From assembly GCF_910594005.1 (NCBI RefSeq), contig NC_057847.1, positions 26,139,001 to 26,203,000 of the forward strand: a stretch of DNA of 64,000 nucleotides. The letters run 5' to 3'. This DNA comes from Cervus elaphus. Taxonomy: Eukaryota; Chordata; Mammalia; Artiodactyla; Cervidae. The position numbers and the translations under genes are program-made. The notes under the pieces were generated by a model, which was not told the origin of the DNA, made no database searches, and saw only the letters and a list, made by a program, of their open reading frames with translations. Positions 43,950 through 56,529 of the stretch are shown here, piece after piece; the stretch's first letter is position 1, and the number at the start of each line of letters is the position of its first letter.

Positions 43950-44999
43950 GTATGCACACATGCAACATACTTTTTTTTTAGGCTGCTGATATCATCATCC
44001 TAATTTTTGAAATGCTGCATGCCCTGTCACCTAATTAAGGGAAATTATTCACTACATGATCATCTTGTGTGTTTGTTTGTATGAGTGTGGCAGAAAAAGT
44101 TAGTGAACAAAATATGTGAAATCACATTTTTAGTTCTGAATGCCTTTTTTAAAAAACTAAAATTAGTTTACTTTAAAAAGAAGTATAATAAGATGCCATT
44201 TAACAGGCCCATATCAGATAATTTGCAAACCAGCAATGAGATTTGCCTAAATACTGATTAAAAAGTTGGATTAACTGTTATATGAAAATAAGTTTAGAAA
44301 TTGGTGATACAGTGTATTTTCCATTTTCAACAGAAATGAATAGTAAGCATTAATGGTGGAATTTTTTAAAAAGTGAAACTGTAATATTTCTGTTCAGTGT
44401 TTTTAAAAATAAACATTAAGAAAAAAATGACAAACTCAAAACATCAGTAATTGAATTAAATGTGGATGGATTAAGCTTAATAATTAAGAAATAGAATTTC
44501 CGATCATCCTTAAAAAACAAACTCCAGCCTTATATTGATAATAAAGAACGTCTTAAATTGGCACAGAAATATTGAAAATAAAGGAATGAAAGAGATTTAT
44601 TGGGCAAATGTTAACAAAAAGGAAATATGCATAGCAGACATGGTATCATTTGATATCTATTTGATATTTTCACCTAATCAAATGGATAGATAGGGATATA
44701 TTTCTTAATAACATGAAGTTTTCATCAATAAGATTTACTAGCCATGGTACCTTTTCCCCATAACTTTGAAGTATATAGAGAAAAGACTGATAGCACTCTT
44801 AAAAACATACTAACCAAATCCTCCAGTCATAGTGAAATATCTTAATATACCTCTCTCAGAAATGAGCTATTTAAATAGACCAGGGTGGGGTGGGGGTGGA
44901 ATCTACTAATAGAGTTAATGAACTTGATCTAATAGAGCCTACCTGCCTTTGAAAAGTTGATTTGTACACTGGGCAGCCCATTCACATTAATAATAATGA

Positions 45000-45160
45000 C
45001 TAATTGTTAATACTGAGAGCTTACTATGTTCTAGATAGTCTTATATATGTGAGGCATGGAGAGGATGAATGGCTTTTAAGAGCATGTACAACTGGGATTT
45101 GGACCCAGTTTCTTACTCTAGGACCTATCTTAACCACTATACTGCCTCCTGAGTAAATTT
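45000..45160 (-). repeat. MIR SINE, antisense
   Basis: Reversed MIR text: gagagcttactatgttctag, ...gtacaactgggatttggacc..., ...cttaaccactatactgcctc. Confidence 0.7.
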
Positions 45161-45399
45161 GCTTCTGCATCTGATCCTTAGGCATTTGTATTTACTAATA
45201 GTAATTATTCACTTGTTTTATTTGTTCTTTGAAGTGTTTTGGCCAATTTAAATAAATTAGTGTGGAATTTGGTTAGACAACAACATTTCTGAAGTTTATC
45301 TCATTTTTAGAGGAACTTTCAAGATAAATTGTTCATGAAAGTCAAATCTGAGGGCCGTGGCTTTGCCTGTGTTTTGCTTATTTTTTTTTCTTTAAATTT

Positions 45400-46150
45400 A
45401 AAGTTTCAAATTTACATTTATTGAACTAAAACATGCTCAAAAAATTCAGAAATTTATAGAAGAATATTAAAATAATACCAGATTTCTACCCTACTTCAGG
45501 ATGACTATTGTAACATTTTTCTATTTATCTTTCCAGACTTTAAATATATTTTAAAGTAGAGTCTCCTTCTCTGCTTTACATGTCTGTTCTTCTTATTTTG
45601 AAAATTTTTGTGATCATACTTCACATCTACAAAAATCTTCAATCAGTTTTTTATGACTATAGTATTCTAGTGTGTGGGTGTATAAGAATTTAAAAACTTT
45701 TTGAGAGTTTATTGTCAATTAATTCTTACACATATGTCTTTGCACATTTGTCTGATTATTTCATCAGTATAAGTTGGCAGTGGTGGAATTGTTGGATCAA
45801 AGGGAAATGTCTACTAGAAAGTTGCATCAATTTGTATTCCATCGGTGATGTATGAGAGTGTCTGTTTGCCCACACCCTTGCCAACAATGAATTTTACCAT
45901 TTTTTAAGACCTTTAAAGTCTGAGAGATGAAAAGTAATGCCTCACTATTGTTTTACTTAGTAGTATATTTTTGTTCCTTTGTGAGATTGAACATTTTTTG
46001 TTGTTATTTTACCATTTAAAAATTTTGTAAATTATTTTTGTCTTCTGTGAATCTATTAATTTGTCTGTGTCATATGTGCAGATATTTTTTTCCAGTTTTA
46101 CGTTGCCTTTCAATTTTTTCAGTGGTTTGCAAAATGTGATTGTTTATACA
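45400..46150 (-). repeat. Ancient L1 3' end, antisense
   Basis: Text includes ...gaactaaaacatgctcaaaa..., ...gatttctaccctacttcagg..., ...cagtggtggaattgttggat..., ...gcccacacccttgccaacaa... and ...ttttttccagttttacgttg..., an L1 read in reverse. Confidence 0.7.
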
Positions 46151-47814
46151 GTTTATACAAGTAAGGAGAATTCTCACTTAAAGTTTGCACACTTCTTTTA
46201 AGCACAAAATTTTTACTTGAGATGCATTGTTAGCATGCTGTTAAGTCTTCCTCAAACTGAGGATTTTAAAAATACTCATTTTTCTAGAACTTCTGTGAGT
46301 TCATTTTAAAATAATTTATTCTGAGCAATTAAAATTGAAGTTCTTAAGAAAGAAACTATATTGTTTCTTAGAGCTCATTTGCACAAAATTCAGCTAATAG
46401 ATTCATGAGAGGCACAGTCATATCATTGGCAGTTGCTACATCCAGTTAATAGAAGCATAACATATAGTAAATCCCACTCTGCAAAGGTGAGATAGTTGGC
46501 ATTTTAAGCATTTTAGAATATTGGCCTTTTTCTTTCAGCAATATTCTTTAAAAGAATATAATAGTGTGTGTAAAGTGGCATCTTTAAAGACCTAAATTTT
46601 GTTTTATCTTTTTGACCAAGGTGTAAAATATAATTAAATATTTAAAAATTATATTCATTTGGGCATTTAGCTAATATTTATTAAGCAGAACCAGCCTTCA
46701 GAAACTATACTCTGGTAGAAGAGACGATAGTAAAATAAATTCTAAGGACATTATTGTTATATAGGTTTTGTGTGAATTAGACCTCAACCCATTTTTTGAA
46801 AAATAAGTTATTTTGTAAAATCTGTTATTTTTCCTGTCAGCATTTCAGTTTGTGTTTTGTTTCTCCTGTCCCACGCAAAAGCCTCAGTTTACTTTTCTTA
46901 ATCCTTCCACTCAGAGTTTAGCTTGCTTCATTGTATTGGTCTGTCTTTGCATTATTAAAGTTTTGGGAGTGAGTTTAAGAAGTCAAGAACATGAACTTAA
47001 AATTGTTAGATTTTTTTTAGGTCATGTAATAGGTATAGTGGTGTAAATATATAAATCAAGAAGAAAACTTAATGGTAATCTTTTATTACTTAAAGGTTGT
47101 TAAGAAATTTACTTAAGTTCTTTTTCTTCGTATCACATGCCATAAGTCCATATCTAGCATGTCTATATCCTGAGTGAAATTTTTCTTTAAATAGAAACTT
47201 GAACGTGGGTATTGGGCTTTTCCCTTATATTGTATATTTTTGTGTGCCTTGTCTTCATTTTTTTTCTTTCTTATATGCCTGTCTCATTTTCAGACAATAA
47301 ATATGTCTTGTTTCCTTATAATTCAATTGATGAAAAAATATCTTTCCTGGCATTTTGGTTCTTTGAAAACTCACTTGTTGCAGTAGTTTATTTTAGTCTT
47401 GTGCGTTGTTCCTGCTCTCAGGCTGAATTTTGCAGAGTTAGTGCAGTAGCACTTTAGAATTTATAAAAGACACTGATTCACCTGAGTGGTAGGCTTAGAA
47501 GAGGCAGGAAGTTACGAGTATAGAATCAGCTGAATTGGGTTCTCTGTGAAATTGCTATGGTGAACACAATATGTAAAATCGGCTTATACACCAATAGCCA
47601 CAGACATTGCTCTTTTTCTTAGGGTCATTCAAAAATAAATTTAAAAGAGCTAAACTAAATGGAAATACTGTTGGCTTTGGTTAAGACTTTGGCATTGCAG
47701 CTGAGCCAGCAAAACCTATTTCACTCAACTCAGCTCTTCGAAGAGAGTTGTAGAAATTGGGGGTGGACTGGAGCTGAAGCTAGAATTGTGTTAGATTATG
47801 ACATCCTTGCCCTT

Positions 47815-48010
47815 GAGACAACAGCATGACTCCTCCTTGTCTTTACTTATGCTATTCCTCTGCCTGGAATGCCTTCCCTCCTTTCTATCTAAATCCTACC
47901 CACCTTCTCCACGAAGCCTTCTCTAACTACTGGAGCCCACATTGATGTCTCCCTGTTCAGAACACCTATGGCACCTAACAGCCAGCACTGCACCGTTTAG
48001 CACTGTTTGT
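47815..48010 (+). repeat. L2 LINE 3' fragment, sense
   Basis: The segment tatgctattcctctgcctgg followed by aatgccttccctcc, ...ccttctccacgaagccttct... and ...cctatggcacctaacagcca... is typical L2 3' region. Confidence 0.7.
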
Positions 48011-48719
48011 CCTATGGCAATTTCACATGCTACTGAGTGTGAGTACATTAAATATAAATGTGGGGAAATATGCATTTTTCCAGTAAAATTTGAGAAACAA
48101 TAGGTATATTATATACAGGAGGATTTGCAGGCTTATGGACAGTTTACAGGCTGTATACCTAGACTGAGATTGTGGGAGGAGGGGTGGGGGTCTTAAATGT
48201 ATCTTTTTTAATCTCGGAGAAACTGCGAAGTTTGTATAATAAAATTTCGACAATTGATGAGTCTAAAATGTCATTTTTTAAAAATATAAACTCATTTATT
48301 TGTCTTTATTCAGTAACGAGCCTTTTTTGTTGTTGTCGAGGTTGAGTAATAACATTTTCTGTAGTGTTTAATACAATTTGAATAGCATTTCTGGAATCAA
48401 AAAAGTTTCCTTCTTGCTTAGGCTAAGATACCTGTGTTCACCCATCTAAGCACATATCTCCTAAGCCTTGTTCTTGGTATCAAGTACTGAAATGTAACAG
48501 ATATAAAACTTTGCAGTGTGGAGAAACTGCATTTTATTTATGTCTCTGATTTATAATTTGGGGTATCTGCATGGTTATTAGTAAGGGAATTTTAACTGTA
48601 AGTTAATTTCATACAATTCTAGGGATCTAAGATGATAGCTTTGTCTAGATTTTTTTCCTCTGGTTTTCTGTAAGTCAGTGTATATTCAGGGTGTGGCCAT
48701 ACAAATATGTGAATAAATA

Positions 48720-48935
48720 ATGCATATATCATATTAATTTAAAGCCTGATTAAGGCACCTAATTAATTGTGCCTGTGATGAGTTAATGCATCTGTTGTTG
48801 ATTTATTTACTTTTTAAATTAGCTGACATCGTGCCTTTGAATAGACCATTTAGTTTTCCTGTTCAGCTAATTTAATTGAATTGGGTCTATGCATAGAATT
48901 TGTGACTGGTTCTGACAAGATAATAAATAGCTTTA
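48720..48935 (+). other. AT-rich block dense in TAAT-type motifs
   Basis: No repeat family is evident. It includes cctaattaattgtg, gagttaatgcatctg, aaattagctgaca, gctaatttaattgaa and agataataaatagc, that is, many homeodomain-like TAAT cores in about 200 bp. This could be a conserved regulatory element or merely AT-rich intron. Confidence 0.3.
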
Positions 48936-49198
48936 TTATACACTCTATGTATGAAATGTCCTTTTAAATTATGTATTTCTTGAACATATTTACGTTTGGA
49001 CAGCATTCACATTAGTTGTGGAGTAAAAGAACATGTAAAACTTCCAAATTCTTATTTAAATTGACTTTAAATGGTTTCTGATTGACCGCATGGTGATAAT
49101 GTCTTCTATTTGAAATTCAACATGTTGAATATGATGAGTGGTATTGCCTGTTTGAATATTTTCATTTAAGTATATATTATTCTGTGTGTGTTTTTTAG

Positions 49199-49395
49199 AG
49201 GTACCAATCTTGGGAAAAAGAAGCAACACATTTGTCATATACCAGGATGTGGTAAAGTCTATGGGAAGACCTCACATCTGAGAGCTCATCTTCGTTGGCA
49301 TTCTGGGGAGCGCCCATTTATTTGTAACTGGATGTTCTGTGGTAAAAGATTTACTCGAAGTGATGAATTACAGAGGCACAGAAGAACACATACAG
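49199..49395 (+). CDS. SP3: SP3 exon: C2H2 zinc fingers 1 and 2
   Basis: The 197-nt exon follows TTTTTTAG and ends ACA G before GTTACT. Finger 1 uses Cys codons at 49233 and 49248 (C-x4-C) and His codons at 49287 and 49299 (H-x3-H), with KTSHLRA on the recognition helix. Finger 2 uses Cys at 49323 and 49338 and His at 49377 and 49389, with RSDELQR. All eight zinc ligands are intact. These helices are the ones Sp1, Sp3 and Sp4 share for reading GC boxes. A lysine-rich segment (GKKKQH) precedes finger 1. The exon ends in phase 1 and joins to exon 51770 as a TGEKK linker. The frame continuing to 49403 beyond the donor is read-through. Confidence 0.97.
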
Positions 49396-51769
49396 GTTAC
49401 TAATCTTTACTTTTAACAGACAAAAATTAATTATAGGGCTGCATACTACCTTGAATTTTTTTTAAGTATAGCTTACTGAACTGAATCTTTTAAAATATTT
49501 GTTTACATCACATTTCTATCTTCAACATCAATTTAAAAACACTTAATTCTAAACAAGCCATATGGCTTACCTTATAAAATAATGTTTTATCTTATGCAGA
49601 CTTTGGTTAGTGTTATTCTCTTTTTCAGTCAGTTTTTTGTTTTGTTTTCATTTTATTCAGTGTCTTAAGTCACGTTTATCTTATCATTGTTAATTATGTC
49701 AATGTTCTAAATTAGTTGTATGCCTTTACTCTTGATCATTATTTTCTTCCTCCTTAACACTGTAATAATAATTCCTTTTCCTCTGATGATGTCATGTTTT
49801 AATATATGTGAAATAAGTAGAAAACTATTTTCTTTGAGGGGTAATAACCATGGCATCTTTGATGTCAGGATTTTCATTTAATTGTGTTTACATAGTGTTT
49901 GTATGGTCATTTATGAAATGGACCTAGGAATGACCCAAGTTGAATTCTAACTTAATGTAACATACACAGATAGTTTTCTCTTACTACTATATAATGATCA
50001 AGATGATCACCAGTCTGTGCTCAACATTTGAAGAATTGATAAATATATAATGTATTTACAAAGCCTAGAGAGCTTAGAAGGAAGAATTATGATGAAACTT
50101 TGAAATCTCTTAGATCTAAATATATAAAGTAACCCATGAAATATGTAGCAGTGTATTTTATGCTCTACTTGTTTTAATTTCTGTCTCATCAGGTAGTTAG
50201 ACAGGTGAACTTAACCTGTTTGAAACTGCAACTGACAATATAAAAAAGTAGATAAAGTATGCCCAGAGGCAGAGATCATTATCACTGGGCTAGTAAGGCA
50301 TTTTTGGGCATTAAGACCTTAAGATGGGCCTATACTAGAATTTTCCTCAGTGGAATTTGATCAGCAGGATATGAAAAGATACAGTGTAGAAGGGAAGAAA
50401 GGTCTATGATCAAAGTGTAGGAAACACTGTGTTAAAGAGGTTTACTATACAAGTACCTTCAAGGAGCACCTTTAGTAATATGTTAATGAGCACTATACAT
50501 CTTCAGGTAGGGGAGGTAGTGGCAGCCTCTCATTGTGCCATTTTGTCATTGAGCATCTCCCAGAACTAATGTTTCAAGGGAAACTTTGGGAAATAACCTT
50601 CCCGGAAGAATAGAATAGTATGCAAATAGAAGAAGTGAGAGCTCCATTTGTCATGAGTGAAGATGAGATTCTGTTAATACATTTCTTTTATGTAGGATTG
50701 AGCCACGTTAGAGAGTCCTTGGAAGTTAAGTAGTGGAGACCTTGAAGTATTTAGTTATCTACAAATTACTCTTACATCCCTATACCACTTAGTACAATGG
50801 TAAATTTTTGTAACTCTAACAAAATTTGGTATTTAAGGAAGATTTTTCTGGCATTGATTTGTTGGATTAGAGAGGGAAAGCCTAGCATGTCACTGTAATA
50901 GTTCAGGCATGAGGTCTGATGAGGACCTGCTGAGAGGAAAGTTGCTGAAATGAGATAGGTAAGACATTTTGAAGAAAATAAGAAAGTATTGGATTTGTTT
51001 ATTGTGTGAGTTCTCTGTGTGTTCCTTTTAGTTTGGCCTTTTGCCTTCCCTTCTAGTAATCCTCCCACATAGTGGGTCTTCAGCATAATAGAAGTTTTGT
51101 CTGTCTTTTGTGTTTTAAAAATGTAGTTTTAAAATACTTTAAAAAGTATTTTTTATTCATGCTGAAAAATAAATTTATGCATCAGAGTCTTATTAACTTT
51201 AACGTCATGATGTATTAAGCTTGCTTTTGATTATTCCAAGTGAAATCAGATCAGGTAACCATCTCCAGTTCTTGGGACTACCCAGTCTTTATTAGACTTC
51301 AAGCTTGTGTCTTGGCTTTAATCTTGAAGTACTTTGTGTGTTTACTTGAATTTTCATTTATGAGTTGGAAGGTTAAATATCAGGATCTGACATGTTAATA
51401 ATACCTGAAGTATAGCTTAAAACTGTAGTTTTCTTTAAAGAATATATATGTTACAGGTCATCATTTTTAAGCTGGTATCTTGTAACAGATGTTTCAAAAC
51501 AAACTGTTGGCATAGTTGAGGTATTAGATTCTTATTTGATATCAGTGTATAGTTTAATAAGTTTGAAGATTGCTTTTCATCCAAAAATAAAGATGATAAA
51601 TTTATTTTGAAGAGAAAATATTGCAGGGACAGCTCATAAATCGAATACAATTCTAATTGAATTCTGCTCCCTGTCCCTAAAACTGTCAGTCTTGACTTAT
51701 TTTCTTTCTCAGAGAATGAGTCTATTAATGTTGAATTTAAAAAACTAAGTAACTCAATTTCTTTAACAG
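49396..51769 (+). other. SP3: SP3 last intron
   Basis: Bounded by ACAG|GTTACT (a less common donor with T at +3) and TTCTTTAACAG|GT. Both junctions keep the zinc-finger linker in frame. An antisense L2 piece lies at 50830-50990. The rest is unassigned AT-rich intron without a coding signal. Confidence 0.93.
50830..50990 (-). repeat. L2 LINE fragment, antisense
   Basis: Reversed L2 text: tagagagggaaagcctagca, ...gtaatagttcaggcatgagg..., ...gatgaggacctgctgagagg. Confidence 0.5.
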
Positions 51770-52086
51770 GTGAGAAGAAGTTTGTTTGTCCAGAATGTTC
51801 AAAACGCTTTATGAGAAGTGATCACCTTGCCAAACATATTAAAACACATCAGAATAAAAAAGGTATCCACTCTAGCAGTACAGTGCTGGCATCTGTGGAA
51901 GCTGCACGAGATGATACTTTGATCACTGCAGGAGGAACAACACTTATCCTTGCAAATATTCAACAAGGTTCTGTTTCAGGGATAGGAACTGTTAATACTT
52001 CCACCACCAGCAATCAAGATATCCTTACCAACACTGAAATACCTTTACAGCTTGTCACAGTTTCTGGAAATGAGACAATGGAGTAA
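51770..52086 (+). CDS. SP3: SP3 terminal coding exon: zinc finger 3 and C-terminus
   Basis: It starts after TTTAACAG with GT GAG AAG, completing the TGEKK finger linker. Finger 3 uses Cys at 51787 and 51796 (C-x2-C) and His at 51835 and 51847, with RSDHLAK on the helix. A basic QNKKG tail follows, then a serine/threonine- and glutamine-containing C-terminal region (the D domain position), which ends ...LVTVSGNETME and TAA at 52084-52086. The end matches the known Sp3 C-terminus. All four exons in the window sum to 2,067 nt with no frameshift. The ATG at 51811 is internal and not a start. Confidence 0.97.
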
Positions 52087-53311
52087 ATATTACACAAATA
52101 CTTATTCATTGTGGTTATTTTTATACAGTAGTGAGAAGAATATTGTTCCTAAGTTCTTAGATATCTTTTTATTGATGTGCAAAAATTTTTGGATTGACAG
52201 TAACTTGGTTATACATGACACTGAAATGCCTTACTTTGTATGATATTCCATAGTATATTAAAAATGGTAAAATTGCATGGGTTTTGTAGGTACTTTTGGA
52301 ATCTAGAAGAAATGAAATTTTACCAAGTTATATAAAGAGAAAATTGAATTTAACAATGCGAATGGTAGTCTAACCAAATGCACCAATCCTGTGTGGTTTA
52401 GTGTAAAAATGAGAACATGTTGGTATTTATCTATTGTAAGATAAAAAAGTTGGTGGGTGAAAGAAATCATGTTATGATAAAAAAAATTTTTGTAATTTTC
52501 TTGATGACTGGAATTTTTATTATGCATAACTGACAAATCAAGTTTCCAAGCAAATGTTACATAGTGTAGGCTTTACTTAGCTTATCAATTTGTCATTTTG
52601 AAGCTAATTATTTTAATTAGGTTAACTATGTACAATATTTTAAGCATTACTCTTGTAAGATTTTGAAAAATACATTTTAACATGGAACTCTAGGGATAGT
52701 CACCTTTTAAATCCTGTTGAAAAGCCATGTTTAAGATTTAATTTGCCAAAATAATGTCTTGTTAATATCCTTTCAATAACGAAGTTGGGCAATATAACCA
52801 ATGTTTAAAAAGGTTTAAAATGTATAGGTTGAGGCATTTGGGTGGTAAGAAAATGTTATAGTGAATTATCCCTTTTCTTGAATATTGGAGGACCAAAAAA
52901 ATAAGGTTTATTGCGTCTTAGCAGTGATTTTTTTTTTTTTAAAAAATCCAATCTTGTTTCCCAAAACCACATGTCTGCCAGGGCCTTAAAAGCCATCATG
53001 TAAATTACCAGTAAAGTATAACATATGCAAACATAACAAAATCACTTCCATAGTGACGATACTCCAACCATATGGATATTAGTCATAGAGAACTAGAGGT
53101 TTTATGATATTTTTTTAAGTCTTTTTTTTTTTTTTTGGTCTAGGTAGTCAGTCTGCACTTAAATATAAACCATTTTCCTTTTTTTGCTTTTTCCCTTAAA
53201 ATTTATATGTATCCAGTACATTTAATTGAGAAATGTATGTTTTTTATTATGCTGTATTTTCTTTTTATTTTTTAATTATTGTTTATATTTTCAATTATTA
53301 AAAATGTACAA

Positions 53312-53317
53312 AATAAA
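53312..53317 (+). terminator. SP3: Poly(A) signal AATAAA (proximal)
   Basis: Canonical hexamer followed by a GTTTCATTGCTGGTCTTGT stretch that could act as a GU-rich downstream element. Confidence 0.6.
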
Positions 53318-53494
53318 GTTTCATTGCTGGTCTTGTAAGAGCTATACAATTTTCTTAAATGTATACCTATAACTGCAGCAGTTCACCTATTTCAAAAAAT
53401 TTGGAATTCTGTTCATTTGTTATTCTTAAGACCACCTCAAATTTAAAGGCTACCTTATTGTACGTTTAAAGTGTATTATAACAGTGTGGTAGTT

Positions 53495-53500
53495 AATAAA
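53495..53500 (+). terminator. SP3: Poly(A) signal AATAAA (distal)
   Basis: Canonical hexamer followed within 30 nt by a strongly U- and GU-rich region (tttttttcttttgagtttgt), a classic downstream element. This is the best candidate for the main 3' end. Confidence 0.7.
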
Positions 53501-53520
53501 ACACTATTTTTTTTCTTTTG

Positions 53521-55339
53521 AGTTTGTTGTATTCCTGTGCATTTAAAATAATTGCAGTGGTATGGGGTGAGAAACTTGGTGTGGTTTATTTTTCTTAGCA
53601 TTTTATTTGCAGATTCTTGATTTCAGACACACTGAAATTATTGTAGACATATATATTTACTTAAAAAGGGAAGAGTAGAGGCTCCTGGAGATCACTTTTT
53701 TTTTCATCTAAGAATAAGTCTATTAGATAGAACTTCTGAGAAAAATCTTTTAACTCTTAGCCCACATTGATTCATAGGAATTTTATCAATCCATTTTGCA
53801 AACCTTGTTTTTTGTTTCCCCTGTTAAAGCAATGCAGAATGTTTTGATTTATCAAAAATTTGAGTTTACTTGATTCTTAAAAATGATAACATAAAACAGC
53901 TTTGGTAACCATGACAAGAGTTATTTGAAAAAGTTTTTTAATTTATATATATTTAATCATAAAGGCAGGGTAAGAGGGAAGGAAAAATAAACAGGATATT
54001 AATGTGAATATTTTAGATATTTTAAAATATCCAGTTACTTTCTACATGTATAGAGTAGGGTTAAAGATCTCCATTGTCTGTTTTCCAGGCCCAATCTGAT
54101 ACTGTCAGTAATACTAATATTTTTGAGTGCTTAGGACAACACTAGAGACACATAAAAACAAAAATTTTTCTAAATGTGAGACTTAAGCTTGTGATGCGGA
54201 ATAAGAAGTATTACTTGGAATAGTGGTAATTAATGAATGTACATTTATTTTGGAATTACATGGTTAGAATTTGAATCTTTAAACTCCTTTAAATAATTTT
54301 TAGAATTTAAAAAATTATGTTGAGTGTATGAAGAGGATTATGTGAGAAGGTTGCTCACTTGAGAAAAACACCCATTAAATCAGGAGATTAAAAAACTTTT
54401 AGGGTGATGGTAAAGCTGTTGTTGTTGTTGGTTTTTTGTTTTTTTTTTTTTAATTGGAGGGTAATTTACAATCTTGTGTTAGTTTCTGGGGCTGTTTTTA
54501 ACACTGAAAATTTACAATAAGTTTATAGAGAGTTTTCAGTCTGAGTTTCCAAGCAAAATTGATCACTTCTTAGAGCATGAATGCAATGTAAGTAGTCTTA
54601 AAAATTATTTAAATAAATTTTTAGATTTTTTTTGAGAACCTGCCTGGAATATACCAGTAAGTTTTGGGTGTTTGCCTAACAAAGGAATGAAAGTTAGTAT
54701 TCAACCTCAGCCAAGGTGACTTTAAATATTTGTTTTTTTAATAGAAAAAATGTTTAATACACTCTGGAAACTTAATATTTGAAGAATTACCCTAAGGTAA
54801 TTCTTTTCTAGTTAAATCTATTCGTATTATGTATGGGTGTAATGTTTTAGTGTAAGTTTGTTCTTCAATAGCTGTTTTCAGCAATTGCTTTGTTTTTGTC
54901 AAGGCTAGAGTTAGTACATACTCAGTATATTTACATACAAATAATCCCTATTTATCAGAACATACTCATTTAGTGGACTAGGTGTCTATACACTATACCT
55001 CAATTTAAAGAAAATATCACTTGAGAAAATTTTATTTTCTGTAGATTGATACTTAATGACTTTGAGAAGTAATTCACTTAACATAAAGCTTTAGAAAAGT
55101 ACCTCAATTGCAAAAAGTCAGGTGCCCTGTAAGTAACTTTAGGCAAAATATTGAAGATGCTTAAATTATTTCAGAATAGTGAAAACACATTCTAAGTAGT
55201 AAAAATATATTTAAGGTGAAGGCATGTCAAACATATTTCATAGAAAATAGTATTCATCAGAAAATGCTGGGAGTATTTAACAATCCACAGACCTAACTTC
55301 ATCCCTGACCTAAATCTACATATCTGGAGATGGAGAGTA
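53521..55339. other. Intergenic sequence downstream of SP3
   Basis: AT-rich with no gene signal. A further AATAAA lies at 53986-53991 but without clear context. A small bovine-type L1 tail is at 54440-54492. Confidence 0.6.
54440..54492 (-). mobile_element. Very short bovine-type L1 3' tail, antisense
   Basis: A T-run then aattggagggtaatttacaa and tcttgtgttagtttctg is the reverse of the L1 end seen at 41540-41592. It is extremely 5'-truncated. Confidence 0.75.
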
Positions 55340-55525
55340 CATACACATGACCATTGAATGGCGGTGGGTTTGAACTGCAAGGGTCTGCTTATACATGGCT
55401 ATTTTTCAGTTGTAAATATTACAGTACAGTCTGGTTGGTCGAGTCCACACGTTACAAATCAGTCATAGAGAGGGCCAATTGTAAGTAATGTGATTAACCC
55501 CCATGTTCAAGGGTCAACTATATTT
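55340..55525 (+). mobile_element. Tigger-type DNA transposon fossil
   Basis: It has gtgggtttgaactgcaaggg, ...cagttgtaaatattacagta... and a right end ccatgttcaagggtcaacta that is the inverted partner of the left end. Same family as 39090-39255. Confidence 0.72.
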
Positions 55526-55915
55526 TTAACAACTCATCAAGTAGCTCTAATAAACACTCCTGAGTTAGAATCTTAAGTAGAACAAGTGTCCTCTTGTATC
55601 TTAATTGTAGTTAGGATCCTATTACTTGAAAATTTGTCTTATTAAAAATTTCACTCAGTATTGTTTAAAATGTGAGATTATTACTAACATTTGGTTTTAA
55701 AATATATGTGTTGGTCATGCTACCCTACTAGTAGGCAGTTTGGTTTTCAGTTTTAATTAAGTAGATAATTGTTTTCAATGTAAGAACAATTTGTTTCACT
55801 ACATAGTATTTTTAAAACTTTTTGCCATGAGTGAGTAAGAAGTAAGTCTTTTATAGTCTGATAATCAGTACAAAACAAAATTGGTTGATACCTTGGAAAC
55901 AAAATTTGATACTTA

Positions 55916-56107
55916 GTGAATTCGCTCAGTCATGTCCAACTCTTTGCGACCCCATGGACACCAGGCTTCTCCGTCCATGGGATTTTCTAGGCAAGAGTAC
56001 TGAAGTGGGTTGCCATTTCCTTCTCCAGGGAATCTTCCCGACCCAGGGATCAAACCCAGGTCTCCCGCATTGTAGACAGACGCTTTACCGTCTGAGCCAC
56101 CAGGGAA
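55916..56107 (-). mobile_element. Bov-tA SINE, antisense
   Basis: It runs from cgctcagtcatgtccaactc through gttgccatttccttctccag to gagccaccagggaac, the reversed tRNA-like head. Confidence 0.92.
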
Positions 56108-56529
56108 CATATTTAGTAAAATCATCTTTTTTGTGTTGGGAGACATATAATACTGATTTGCCACCTTGTCTTGTTCAGACAGATTTGTATATAATCATAT
56201 ATATTGTGGATATGTGCTAGTGGCAGATACAAAGTGCTCTATAAACTAGATGGAGAATTCTGCATGGAGAAGTCTGAAAAATTCAGGCAGAGGAAATGGC
56301 TCAATTCGATTTGCTTTGGATGATGGGGAATTGTGAGAGATAGCATGGGGATATATATTGGAGGAGGGGCTGTCACATTGAGGAGTTCAGAGTTTAATCT
56401 TTACTGGTGATTCCTAATGTTTATGGGATCACAGGCCTTCTTAGAAAATCTGCATTTAATTCATTGTAGGCTAATGTTTAAACAATATAAACTCTACATT
56501 GGTGATCTGTTTGAACTGGGCCCTGAACC

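Larger units (their letters stand above)
43950..49198 (+). other. SP3: SP3 intron between Btd-box exon and zinc-finger exon
   Basis: Bounded by GGGAG|GTATGC and TGTTTTTTAG|AG; joining gives AGA GGT ACC (RGT). Contains a MIR (45000-45160), an old L1 (45400-46150) and an L2 piece (47815-48010). 44000-44990, 46160-47810 and 48010-49198 are otherwise unassigned intron; 48720-48935 is discussed separately. Confidence 0.93.
52087..53520 (+). other. SP3: SP3 3' UTR (end inferred from poly(A) signals)
   Basis: This is an AT-rich, U-rich region with no recognisable repeats, directly after the stop codon. The lack of transposon insertions over 1.4 kb, in a locus full of them, fits an exon under constraint. 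The end is placed 20-25 nt after the second AATAAA. T-runs lie near 52929-52940 and 53122-53136. Confidence 0.75.

Noticed and set aside
51811..51813. ATG at 51811 as a gene start
   Set aside because: It is an internal methionine inside zinc finger 3 (KRFMRSD); the exon begins at 51770.
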